Shown here piece by piece: positions 1 through 9,339 of a stretch of 64,000 nucleotides of DNA. Under the pieces are notes generated by a model that saw only the letters and a list, made by a program, of their open reading frames with translations, was not told where the DNA came from and did no database searches. The number at the start of each line of letters is the position of its first letter. The stretch's first letter is position 1. Both the position numbers and the translations under genes were made by a program. Where the stretch lies: positions 2,852,001-2,916,000 of the forward strand of contig OY759221.1 in NCBI GenBank assembly GCA_963662175.1. The letters run 5' to 3'. The DNA is from Aradus depressus (Eukaryota; Arthropoda; Insecta; Hemiptera; Aradidae).

Positions 1-655
1 TTACTGGTGATGAAAAGTGGATTTATCACGACAATCCGAAACGCAGACCAGCATGGGTGAAGCCAGGTGAACCCAGTCCATTGACGCTAAAACGGAAAAT
101 CCACGGGTCAAAGATAATGCTCTGTATCTGGTGAGACCTGAAGGGCGCAATGTATTATAAGCTGCTGCAACCATCTTACTGGGGTCCGGTATCGACTGCA
201 ATTAATGCGCTTAAAGCCAACTCTTAACGAAAAGCGACCGGAATGGGAGAGTAGACATGAAAAGGTGATTTTACTCCATTACAATGGCAGACCACGCGTT
301 AAAAATTCCGTGAAAAATTACTTGCAAGGAGTAAACTGGGAAATTCTACCGCAGTCGCCTTATTGGCCAGATATTGTTCCTTCAGATTACCATTTGTTTC
401 GGTTAATGCAGTCACCCCATTAACAGCAGCACTTCAATATTTAAAAGGATGTTAAAAAATGGCTTGATGAATGGATTGCCTCAAAGGAGCAGAGTTTCTT
501 TTTTTGTGGGAACCATCTTTTGCTTGATAGATTCGCCAAGGTGATGGGGCATGCTTTGATTAACACAACTAACAAATAACTGTAATAAACATATATTTTT
601 AACAAAAAAAAAGTCCCCATTTTTAATCCCCGGACCTTATAATACAAAACAAAAC
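1..655 (+). pseudogene. mariner transposase relic, 5' end cut by window edge
   Basis: The plus strand holds a decayed Tc1/mariner (mariner-type, DD34D) transposase. Frame 3 from base 3 reads TGDEKWIYHDNPKRR, the block around the first catalytic Asp, followed by a WVKPGEPSP block. After stops and frame changes, an open stretch from 205 to 423 carries HYNGRPRVKN, where mariners have the second catalytic Asp (HDNARPH); here it is Tyr. It then shows LPQSPYWPDIVPSDYHLF, the conserved third-Asp region. A further coding relic runs to about 550. The A-rich end near 600-655 (CCCCGGACC on the plus strand) may be the terminal inverted repeat, but the partner lies outside the window. Stops, shifts and the lost Asp make it inactive. 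The family call is secure; the exact 3' border is not. Confidence 0.8.
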
Positions 656-912
656 GTTAGAGAAAAAAAAAGTGTTACCACTTCGAGCATATTGCCAGCT
701 TTGGGTTGATCTGTAACTCCACCCCCCGCCACCAGATCTCTCTTCGTATTGTGAAAATCTATAATCATCTGCGCCTCTTCGCAAGTCAAATATCTGTCTT
801 CTGAAATGTATTATTTATTATTATTAGGCCTATGCGCTCATGAAAGCAAAATATTTATTTTTGTTGTTAACAATTTACACAAACTAACTGAACTATTTTC
901 CTTATTTTAATA

Positions 913-1296
913 TGAGGAGTTTGGAGCCAGAGCGGACCAACTGGTTTAAACTGAACAGGAAGAAAATGCCAATTGAAAATTGAGTACATTTTGTTTATCT
1001 CCATAAATGGGCCCCAAATATTTATTTATATTTGAAATTTTAGAATAGTATTGGATGAGTGATTCCTTTTTGTGTTCTATAAAGTTTTTGAAGGCCGTAT
1101 GACCCATTGTGACTTTCAAAATATATGCACAAAATATTTGTGGACTAAACTTGAAGTGCTGCTATCTATCACTGAAGTGAAGAAACTAAGTGATCCACAC
1201 TGGTTTTGAAAAAGGGAACCTGTGCAAACATCAGGATGGTAATAACTCATTTTCCGAAAACTTGTGGGTTGGTCCGCTCTGGCTCCAAACTCCTCA
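913..1296. mobile_element. 384-bp MITE with ~29-bp terminal inverted repeats and TA target duplication
   Basis: The sequence TGAGGAGTTTGGAGCCAGAG at 913 recurs as its exact reverse complement ending at 1296; the match continues through GCGGACCAAC, giving about 29 bp of perfect inverted repeat. TA dinucleotides flank both ends (911-912 and 1297-1298), as expected for Tc1/mariner-superfamily insertion. No transposase is encoded, so this is a non-autonomous element. The perfect terminal match suggests a fairly young copy. Confidence 0.8.
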
Positions 1297-1504
1297 TATA
1301 ACATATTTTTTTTTTTTTTTTTTTTTTTTATTTAAATCCAAAATTGCGAATACATTTGGCTATAAATGATTTAATAAACTCACAATTAGATCATTCGAGT
1401 CACGTTGTGTTCAATGTTCAATTTTTTTAGCTCAAAAAAAGTCGGAAAGTGCACAACCAAGACACGGGCAGATATTTCCTGAACGTCTGATATCTCTATT
1501 CAGG
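1297..1504. other. spacer with T-homopolymer
   Basis: A T run of about 25 bases follows the MITE and then AT-rich sequence without open frame or recognised repeat, up to the SINE copy that begins near 1505. Confidence 0.4.
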
Positions 1505-1800
1505 GATAGCGTGTTTATTTACTGAGCTAAAGATTACAGATTCGAAACCCGGCTGAGGCCCTCAGAAAAAAAAAAAACTCGTGCATGTCGTCCTTCGGAT
1601 GGGACGTTAAACGATGGTTCTTAGCCTGTAGGATGTCAGATATTCGTTAAAGCCTCTACCCTAGGCAAATAAAAATTTAAGGTAGGCAAAATTTAAGACA
1701 CCCACAGAACAGTCGGGCTCATATCCACCAGAGTGACGAAAGAGGACTCTGGTAGTAGGCGATATGACCTTGTAGTTAAAGCCAGGGCCATAATAACTAA
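1505..1800 (+). repeat. tRNA-derived SINE, old diverged copy
   Basis: A degraded copy of the SINE seen intact at 41254-41603. It retains a B-box-like GATTCGAAACCC, the core CGTCCTTCGGATGGGACG, the CCCTAGGCAAATAAAAATTT block, TCGGGCTCATATCCACCAGA, and the 3' part GGTAGTAGGCGATATGACC. An A-run has expanded inside the tRNA-to-body junction. No clear target duplication is left. Confidence 0.8.
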
Positions 1801-1819
1801 CTATACTTCAATCTACGCC

Positions 1820-2013
1820 TATGGTTGTAAAATGCATTTTTCAAATGACAATATCCAATAAAAATTTGACCATGAGAACGACAACGAAGTTATTAAACAC
1901 AAGCAAGACAATTGAGATCATAAAAATGGGGTTCTTTATTCTTCATGAAAAGATGACGTTAATCAGTATTAATGAACACAGCTTTCATTATAGTTCATAG
2001 AAAAATAAATTAA
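1820..2013. repeat. duplicated unclassified block, copy 1
   Basis: From CTATGGTTGTAAAATGCATT onward this block is repeated at 3580-3778 at roughly 85% identity (for example the shared GACAATATCCAATA and GAACACAGC words). Both copies lie between SINE remnants, so a SINE-block-SINE unit appears duplicated. No coding potential is visible. Confidence 0.7.
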
Positions 2014-2021
2014 AATTTTTA

Positions 2022-2235
2022 ATCTGGGAGGTGAAAAAAACATTGAACATGGCCGTCCATCGGGTGGGACGTTAAGCGATAGTGCCGAGTCTGTACAATG
2101 TCAGGTACTTGTTCAAGGCATATTGTTAGGTGAATAAACATGGTAGGCAACATTTAGGACTACTAGAGTCGGGCTCTTGTCCACCAGAGCGACGAAAAGC
2201 GCTCTAATAGTAGGCGATATGACCTCGTAGTTGGT
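2022..2235 (+). repeat. SINE fragment (core and 3' part)
   Basis: Starts with GGCCGTCCATCGGGTGGGAC and ends with GGCGATATGACCTCGTAGTT. The tRNA head is missing and the copy is strongly diverged (for example GCGCTCTAATAGTAGGCGAT). Confidence 0.75.
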
Positions 2236-2974
2236 CTACATAAAACATACTACACAGTAAAGACTTGATATCATTTTTTACTGCGAGGGGGAGGTTTGAA
2301 ATGGGCCAACACCCATTCTGAAAAGACCATAGTTGTCCCAATGAAAATAACGTTTCGTAACTTGTGGGCGCTCCCAAAGGTTAAAACATTAAAGAATGTA
2401 CTACTTACGTATAAGTTCTCCTCCTTGACAGCTGGTCTGCACTTTTCTGAGAAATGAAGTGAAAATTGCAAAGAAAATAAATTTCATATTCCTGACTGAA
2501 GCAATCATTTGTAAGCTTCTGGAGATAAGGCCTGTAACCTTCCATTAAACATATGTTTTAGTTTCATAAAAAAGTGTCTATTAAAATTTAAATGTATAGA
2601 TATATATAAATATAATATATTTATATATCATATATACTTATCGTATATACCAAAGTTGAAAGTACAACAGTGGGGGGGGGGGGGGGGTGTTCTTCCTTTC
2701 CCAAACCAAAACATTTTTACATCTGCAGCTATTTATATCAACCGGAATTTCAGTCATCTTGCCCCCTTTGAAAATGAAAACAATGAAATTTCATGTCTAT
2801 GCGTGTATATGTCTCTGTAGACACGATAATTCTCGAACATATAGACACGAAATTTTCTACTTTGTTTTTCTTTCAACATATGTGGTGAAATAAAGACAGA
2901 TTTTTTTTTTTTCTTTATGTACGGTGCATATTTAGCCATGTCACTTGTGTTATATCTAGTTATTTACGACATCC
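2236..2974. other. AT-rich sequence without recognised gene
   Basis: Low-complexity AT-rich DNA with a tatata-rich patch near 2600 and a run of 16 G at 2672-2687. Short open frames here have no recognisable domain and no splice context. Nothing else is supported. Confidence 0.4.
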
Positions 2975-3070
2975 ATGGCCCCGGGAGGGAGTTCTATCTA
3001 CAAAATAAAACTCACTCCCGGACGGGATTCGAACCCGCAAACCATGGTAAGACCATGCGACCCCCTAAAG
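2975..3070 (-). repeat. tRNA-like SINE head of a second family, relic
   Basis: On the minus strand the segment contains GGTTCGAATCCCGTCCGGGA, a textbook RNA polymerase III B-box context, followed by GTGAGTTTTATTTTG. The A-box side is not clear. It differs from the main SINE head of this window, so it is either another tRNA-derived SINE or an old tRNA pseudogene. Confidence 0.5.
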
Positions 3071-3094
3071 ACAGATGTAACAGGGAAGTACACG

Positions 3095-3322
3095 ACTCGT
3101 TAAGCGATGGTTCCGAGCCTGTACGATGTCGAGGTACTCGTTAAAGACCCCTGCCTCAGGTAAATAAAAATTTAAAGTAGGCAAAATCTATGACTCTTAC
3201 AGTAGAATCGGGCTCATGTTCACCAGAATGATTAAAGATCGCTCTGGTAGTAGGCGATATGGCCTCATAGTTGAAGCCCGGGCATGGGTAACAATAACTA
3301 ACCAACTATACTTCTACCTATA
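3095..3322 (+). repeat. SINE fragment (core and 3' part)
   Basis: Contains GTTAAGCGATGGTTCCGAGC, GGTACTCGTTAAAGACCCCT and GGTAGTAGGCGATATGGCCT, followed by a tail with AACTAACCAACT. It lies downstream of the tRNA-like relic and upstream of the retroposon insertion at 3335. Confidence 0.8.
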
Positions 3323-3334
3323 CCTATGGTTGTT

Positions 3335-3578
3335 TTTTTTGTTTTTTTAGGGCATATCGACCACGAGGGTCATTGATGCCTGACTGTTCAAATGAAGTAA
3401 GAGATCCCGCAGAGAAACCGGGGGGCGAACGGAGGGGGACCTCGCACAGGACCCAGGGCACCCAGTGAGCGTCCCAGCCAAGCCAGGGGACAAGCAACGA
3501 CACAACTGGGCGTCTCTCTTTAGGCATTGCTTAGGCCCCGGTGTAGCTAGGCCTGTTAGAGAGGGTGTGCTTATATGG
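3335..3578 (-). mobile_element. GC-rich retroposon with A-rich tail and 12-bp target duplication
   Basis: A 244-bp insertion is bracketed by perfect direct repeats CCTATGGTTGTT at 3323-3334 and 3579-3590. On the minus strand it is GC-rich and ends in ATGCCCTAAAAAAACAAAAA, an A-rich retroposon tail. Without it, the flanks rejoin into the block that is uninterrupted at 1820. The head shows no clear A/B boxes, so it may be a 5'-truncated LINE 3' end or an unclassified SINE. The minus-strand open frame across it, ending in GINDPRGRYALKK, may be a LINE C-terminus, but I do not recognise it. Confidence 0.7.
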
Positions 3579-3579
3579 C

Positions 3580-3778
3580 CTATGGTTGTTAAATGAATTT
3601 TCAAATGACAATATCCAATAGAAATTTGGCCATGAGAACGTCAACGAAGTTATTAAATACAAGCAAAACAATTGAGATCGTAAAAATGTGGTTCTTCATT
3701 CTTCATGAAAAGATGGTTATAACCGTTATTCAGTTTTTTTGAACACAGCCTTCATTATATTTCATAGAAAAATAAATA
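3580..3778. repeat. duplicated unclassified block, copy 2
   Basis: Second copy of the block at 1820-2013, sharing TCAAATGACAATATCCAATA, CATGAGAACG and the word CATTCTTCATGAAAAGATG. Diverged by small indels. Confidence 0.7.
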
Positions 3779-3794
3779 ATTTGGTACGACAACA

Positions 3795-3970
3795 AAGATG
3801 TCAGATACTCGTTGAACACCCCTAGGTGAATAAATCGGGGTAGGCAAAATTTAAGACTCCCACTGTGGAGTCGGGCTAATGTTCACCAGTGTGACGAACG
3901 AGCGCTCTGGTAGTAGGCGATACGGCCTTATGGTTAAAGTTAGGGCATGAGTCATAATAACTATTCTAGT
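3795..3970 (+). repeat. SINE fragment (3' half)
   Basis: Starts inside the core at GATGTCAGATACTCGTTGAA and continues through GGTAGGCAAAATTTAAGACT and GCTCTGGTAGTAGGCGATAC to GGGCATGAGTCATAATAACT. The tRNA head is absent. Confidence 0.75.
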
Positions 3971-4248
3971 AGTACCTATAATAAAAAAAATAATAAAAAA
4001 ATACCATTACAAAATTTTCTTACACCAAACACGCCTTACAAATTACTAATAGCAAAATTAATCCACTTGATAAATTTATTTGCTAGAAATATTTTTATTT
4101 AAACACGTCTCAAAAGGTGTTTCAGGAATCGTTCGCGCCAAAAGTGACCATTACAATATTTAACTAAAGTTATTTTTCCCATGCTTATATATATAACTGA
4201 AATGTAAATGTGTTTAAATAAATAAAACAAACTTATTTTTTAAATATT

Positions 4249-5545
4249 GTCTATTCCACTAAAGATATATATACATATATAACTACCGGTTTCGGCTTTA
4301 TACCATCGTCAGGTCTAGTTATGAACTAAGTCAGTTTGCAGAAGAGCGACCCTTCCAATGCATCACAGGTCAAAGGGTGCTATTAAAACTTGGGAGTCCC
4401 CCGGCTGTACCGTTAGCTAACTCATGAAATATTTCCTAACAAAACCTAGTTCTAAATTATCATAAAAACAATATCACTAGACTAATACGTGGAAAAATAA
4501 CAAATAAGTAAGTACAAATACAAGTAAATAATAACAAATAGAAATAAAATTAATAATAATATTAAGATTTAGATAACTTGAAACATATATGTGGAACCAA
4601 ATATTAATAACAGATAATACAAACATATATGTGGAAACAGAACTGGTTCAGGGTGTTAACAAAGGGGAATAGTTGAGTTGTTAACTTTCTGCCTTGTAAA
4701 AATAAACTAATTTTGATTTTAAAAACTCCATTTGTCTCAGTTTGATGATCCAAATGGAGGGTCAATCGGCTTTAATTTTTTGAACTCAATAGTTCAAATC
4801 AATATTATGCAAAATTTTTATGTATTAGATATTTGCAAAATTTGATATATACACGTATAGAAAAAAATCGTTAATTAAACACACTGAAATTGGTTCAGTA
4901 GTTCAAATCGAAAAAGAAATTACGATTTTAAAGAAATAATTACCACCCGCCCGCCACAATCAAAATATCTCCTTAATCTTATGAATCCACTATTCCAAAC
5001 CTTGAAGATTAAAGATTTAGAGTGAGTGAAATTTTTCCTTTTTGAGATTTCTTTTCCATACACCCCGGTAAATGCGAACTTGTGAAATAGATTCTGATGA
5101 AAATTGAAGTGACATATTTATAACTGTCATCAACTTACCTTTTTGGAACGAAATATTGTTTCTATAAAAATATTGAATGAATGAATCCACGTCAGTGTGA
5201 ACTTTTGAAATTTAAAAAAAAAATGATATTAAAATAAAAAAGATGAAAATAATAATATATACAATTTAAAAATATGTATATATGTATAAAATTATAATAA
5301 AACAAAAGAAAAGAAAATAATAAAAAAAATATATTTTGACCTCATAGCTCTTCTTGGACCCCGGGTCTAAAGTGCAGATAAGTAACCGGAGACCAGGAAG
5401 TGATAGGAGCACATTGCATGTTCAATTTTGTGAAATCTTCTGGTCATCTGTTGCGTACTGTCTATGCCAACCTAGCAAACTTGATTACTATTGAAATTTG
5501 TGCTGACGATGACGTAAGCCGAAACCAGTACACTTTATGTATATA
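4249..5545. repeat. AT-rich block bounded by inverted 'GGTTTCGGC ... CATCGTCAG' motifs
   Basis: The left edge has ACCGGTTTCGGCTTTATACC followed by ATCGTCAGG (4285-4313). The right edge has the reverse-oriented GACGATGACGTAAGCCGAAA followed by CCAGTACACTTTATG (5503-5538). These ends resemble the palindromic 'gatg..cgaaacc' signatures that border some retroelements, but the class cannot be fixed here. The interior is AT-rich with no open frame. It may be one element or two chance-paired ends. Confidence 0.4.
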
Positions 5546-5635
5546 ATTTTGTGAATTTAGACTAAACAAGTTATTCGTTTTTATTAGTTTCTCAGGATCC
5601 AACACAGATCGCAAAATGTATTTGTACAGAGGCAG

Positions 5636-5641
5636 TTTATT
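5636..5641 (-). promoter_or_regulatory. polyadenylation signal of the CAP gene
   Basis: TTTATT on the plus strand is AATAAA on the minus strand, 36 bases past the stop codon of the terminal CAP exon (5677-5679). It is the nearest canonical signal downstream of that stop. Confidence 0.65.
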
Positions 5642-5676
5642 TTTTATTTTAGTATAAATACAAAAGTGGGTTTATC

Positions 5677-5845
5677 TTATAAAAAACAGGGGAAAACGGA
5701 GCGATACATCTTCTTTAGGATCTCGAAGAGTTGGGTAGGTTGTGGCTTGTCGTGGGGCCGCCACTTCTTGAGAGGGGTCTTCTTGGGGGGCTCCTTGGGC
5801 GACTCTTTCTGCTCCCGGGCACATAGGTCCTCATAGGAGGGGGTC
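5677..5845 (-). CDS. CAP-domain protein, terminal exon
   Basis: This exon encodes the last 55 residues of the minus-strand CAP gene, from TPSYEDLCAREQ through a Lys/Pro-rich stretch (EPPKKTPLKKW) to YRSVFPCFL and a TAA stop. Two acceptor AGs lie two codons apart at the edge. The inner one (TAG at 5848-5846) is chosen because it completes the CC left by the exon at 13234-13349 into a proline codon and keeps the frame; the outer one would put a stop in frame. GC content and codon use are clearly coding-like against the AT-rich surroundings. The tail is basic and proline-rich, not a known Cys-rich domain, so it is a lineage-specific extension after the CAP fold. An undetected exon in the 7.4-kb intron remains possible. 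Confidence 0.7.
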
Positions 5846-5879
5846 CTACCTGTCCACAGAGATACACCAGTCACAATAT

Positions 5880-6119
5880 GGACACACTATATTAATACAT
5901 AATTTATTATTCATTTCCAAACATATATTTACAACTGTATAAAGAATATATAGAACTAGTTAGTTAATAGTTTATTTATGATTTAATCATTGTCACTGCC
6001 TGAACTAAGAAGGTCTCTAGGCCATTGGTATTTAAGGCATCAATCGGCAAGTATGGAAGAAGGGAGGGTACTGACTAGAGGATTAATGTGAGAACCAAAG
6101 GACAAAAATAATTGTCTGT
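5880..6119. other. AT-rich spacer upstream of the terminal CAP exon
   Basis: CAP intron sequence with no supported feature. Confidence 0.4.
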
Positions 6120-6850
6120 ATCTGTATTTAGCTAATTAAGAGACAAAGGGAAAACCGAGGTCTGTGTGAAGAGTTTTGTTGGAGATGTAATAAGGAGCAT
6201 TGGCGTATAAATACGAAGGATTTTGGATTGCAAGGATTAAATACGTTGAAGATTGGAAGCTTTGGCAGAACTCCATAGTTCAAGTTGTCATACCTTTCGG
6301 TGGATACCGTTGTCACTGGCTGCTGGTCGAGTACTGTGGGCGAGCGCTTTCGATGTAAAGACATCATCTTCAAGCCACTGCTAATGTTGTACTGAAGTTA
6401 GTCCGTGTTTGTTGTCTTATAGCGGTCCGTTTCAGGTAATTTGTTTATCTCTATGGTCCGTCTCAGGTAGTCTGTTTGTCTATGAGTTTGGTCTCAGGTA
6501 TTCTGTTTACAGGTGTAATTAAATGGTCGAAGTTGGTGGAGCGAATATATCAATGTCTCATGTCTGGGTGTGTATGTATTAGTATAATGTATGATGTATC
6601 TATGGGTGTTGTATCCTATGTCGCTTGGTTGGGCGGTGGTCCGTGTGTTTATCTTCTGGTCTTTTCCGTTTGTAAGTATGTGGAAGTAGTTTGAGTGGGG
6701 TGAAAATTGTGTCAGATTTTGTGTTTAGTTGTTCGTTAACGATGTTGTTGGTCGCAGTACGTATTTTGTATATTTCCATGTTTTCTAGTATGTCAAGTCT
6801 CCGTCCTTTCTGTTGTCGGTGTAAGAGGGTCATGCTGTCCTGGAACTAAC
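6120..6850 (-). pseudogene. Penelope-like retroelement relic (C-terminal part)
   Basis: The minus strand at 6833-6690 reads LLHRQQKGRRLDILENMEIY followed by K and, a little later, NNIVNEQLNTKSD. This is the block that follows the GIY-YIG endonuclease in Penelope-like element proteins (a 'KGRRLxxLExxEIYK ... LNEQ' pattern, from family knowledge). Downstream on the same strand is CTTGAAGATGATGTCTTTAC with TCGAAAGCGC (about 6376-6340), a 'gaagatg ... tcgaaa' signature like the 3' end of such elements. No reverse transcriptase motifs are visible, so it is a heavily truncated copy inside the last CAP intron. Class assignment is moderate. Confidence 0.5.
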
Positions 6851-7019
6851 CCCTTAGATTATATTCCATAGTTCAAGTTTATAAGTCCACATAGGTTTAA
6901 GTATTGTATTATGTATTAATCGTTTTGTTCTCAGAGTTAATTTTTGTCCAGTAGTCATAGTAACAGTTTGTAACGTCTGTTCATTTCTTGTCTTTTCAGT
7001 CTGGTGTGAGGATCCCACG

Positions 7020-7600
7020 TCAAGGGGGTCGTTATTCCAAAAATGAAAAAAGAAGTATGTCCGTCTGTGAACACGAAAACTCTCGATAAAACGAATGTAT
7101 CAACACAATATTTTAAACGGGTAACCAGGACCCTATTGATTTTATATGAAATTTGCCATATGGGAGGGGGGGGGGGGGGGGGGGGATAGAGATATATAGT
7201 ATAAACATGTAAAATTTTGGATTAATGGCAAACAAACGTCAGTGATAAAGGGGAACACGAGAGGATTAGGGAAGTTGAAGGAGACTCTCTCGATACTTTC
7301 ATTACATCGGCAGATATTGGTTTTGAGTTGAGCCCTTCTCTTTAGGCTCATTCCGCTGAAAATTAAAAGGGCTTAATAGGGCTTTGAAATTATATATAAA
7401 ATTTCGAGACCAAAGTGATTCTATCCAGAGTTATCATGTTCACAGACAGGAATTATTTTATTTTTATTTTTGGAATCGGGGGTCAGAATATAAGAAATTC
7501 CGGTGAAAATAATATCCAGTTTATAAAAACCGCTTACAAGACTGCATACAAGACCGCGAGTCATACAATGGAGCTGCTATTTAGAGGCCACGAGTTATAG
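7020..7600 (+). repeat. dispersed AT-rich repeat with G20 tract
   Basis: Contains words shared with 59540-59660 and 27205-27570 (ACTTTCATTACATCGGCAG, TTTTGAGTTGAGCCC, CTCATTCCGCTGAAAAT). A run of 20 G lies at 7166-7185. It belongs to a medium-copy family of this window whose ends I cannot define. Confidence 0.45.
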
Positions 7601-7747
7601 GACTTGAAGTGAACTTGGAGTGGGAGAAAGGCTCCTCCCAGTCATCTACTAATGAGAGGAGAGTGGGATTGAATAATTGGTCAGCTGGGGGGAGCGACAG
7701 TCGGACTCTCCCCCACCCCTCCAGTCCCGCAACTTGAGGCCTTTACT

Positions 7748-8004
7748 ACAATTGAGGGGGTTAGAAGCAAAGGGATGTAAGTAACAAAAATGTCATTTCG
7801 AGATAATTACCTTCAAAGTTATAGTAACATTGTAAATTCAGGTATTACCCAGGTATTTTCCACTAGATAGCATTACTGGTACTAACAATCGTTCTGATCA
7901 TTAGCCAGTAGTCAGGGTAGGTGTCAAGGAAGATGTTAACACATATATCTCAATTTCAGCCGAATTGTCACTTACATCCCTTTGCTTCTAACCCCCTCAA
8001 TTGT
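7748..8004. mobile_element. 257-bp element with 35-bp perfect inverted termini
   Basis: The arm at 7748-7782 (starting ACAATTGAGGGGGTTAGAAG) is the exact reverse complement of 7970-8004 (ending CCTCAATTGT). The 187-bp middle has no coding potential. This is a MITE or foldback element. No convincing target duplication is visible. Confidence 0.7.
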
Positions 8005-8209
8005 CGTATAGAATTAGATTGTGGTGTTGTTTAACCTGTTGTTAAATAACAGTGACAACCAAATAACAGGGACAACCGAATAACAGTTCAAATCAGCTTC
8101 ATAACCCTATCTCTGATTTAGGACCCCCATGGCCAAGAAGATACGTCATTACCGGTGATTTTTGGCCATATATCAAGGCTACAATGGGTAGAGCAAGTGG
8201 ACCCCTATT

Positions 8210-8640
8210 AGTTCTCTGAGCTATACCAAGCATTGGAGAAGTTGTGTAATCAGTCAAAAGAGTTCGATGTGATCTGAAATTTCATGTTTTTCGACCAACG
8301 GATTCCAAAAATGAAAACAAAAAAGGTCGTTGGTGAATCACCGGCAATATACTACAGAACCAATTAATTAAGTTACCGTTTTCCTTCCATTAATTACGTC
8401 ATAAGTTATTGAGGTTATAGAGTTGAGCCTCCCCCCTAATCCCCTCCTTCCCTTAGTCCGGATAAACATATAAAATTTCGTGTCGATGACAAAGAGACAG
8501 GATTTTTTTTTTTCGAATTTTGGAAATCAGAGGGTTAGAAAACTCAACATGGAAAATTGTGACCGATTACATACCTTCCCCTATACTTCGTATAGCTGGG
8601 AAAGTAAGAAAATGTATCCTTTAAGGGTTGTTTCACCAGC
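8210..8640. repeat. dispersed repeat, two abutting partial copies
   Basis: Near 8230 the minus strand has the family's GATTACACAACTTCTCC word. Near 8560-8610 the plus strand has GATTACATACCTTCCCCTAT and the short palindrome CTATACTTCGTATAG. Related copies are at 12935-13200, 32390-32710, 59460-59660 and 60450-60800. Unclassified. Confidence 0.45.
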
Positions 8641-8649
8641 TAACAAATA

Positions 8650-9339
8650 TTTCAAAATACTTACTACATAAGTTTGGATATTTCGTTGAATTGTAGAGAC
8701 TGAACGTTTCACAGTCAGTTGGTCCACGCATGTAGGCTTTCCTTCCTTGAATATTTCCACTGAAAATAAAGGAAAATAAATAGTTAAATAACATTTTGAA
8801 AAGGAAAATGGATGAACTTGTAATCTATATTCGACCTCATCCGTCACATAATAATAATAATGATATAATGACTGACCGAGCGAAGCGCGCGTTCATACTT
8901 TAACACACCAAGATTCAAGGTTGTTTTTTCATTTGTCTGTAACATGATATTTGGCGCATTCGGTTTCAGATTTTCACCAAATTTTCATAAGGCCTTGACA
9001 GAAACTTACAGTTTTTGGCAATGATGCGACAAGAAGTTAACTAAGCAGACAGTTTTATGTAATCAGTTCAACTGTCAAGCAGTGTTGTATTGAAAATATT
9101 TTCTTCAAGCGAATTAAATGTCAATGGTTAAAAAAAAAATACTTTTATGTTCAATTAAGCAAAAGGCCGGTAATGAAAATGTTAAAACCCGGTTTAAAAA
9201 GAGCTAACCCTCTCCTGAGATGAGCGAATTATCGACAAAGAATTGAAGCTTTTAATTATGAAATATATAAAAATTTCTGTTATATTCCTGAGGTAATTGG
9301 TAAAAAAAAAATAAAACGAACTTAGTTTTTTTTAAATAA
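8650..9339. other. intronic AT-rich sequence
   Basis: CAP intron DNA with no recognised gene or repeat border; short open frames have no recognisable domain. Confidence 0.35.

Noticed and set aside
1116..1304. 62-codon minus-strand frame ending in SSLVHKYFVHIF
   Set aside because: Lies within the 384-bp MITE and crosses its terminal repeat; no transposase motif.
3324..3604. Minus-strand proteins starting MPKERRPVV and MKIHLTTIG
   Set aside because: Both cross the borders of a retroposon with a target duplication, so they cannot be host genes. A LINE C-terminal remnant is the most that could be claimed.
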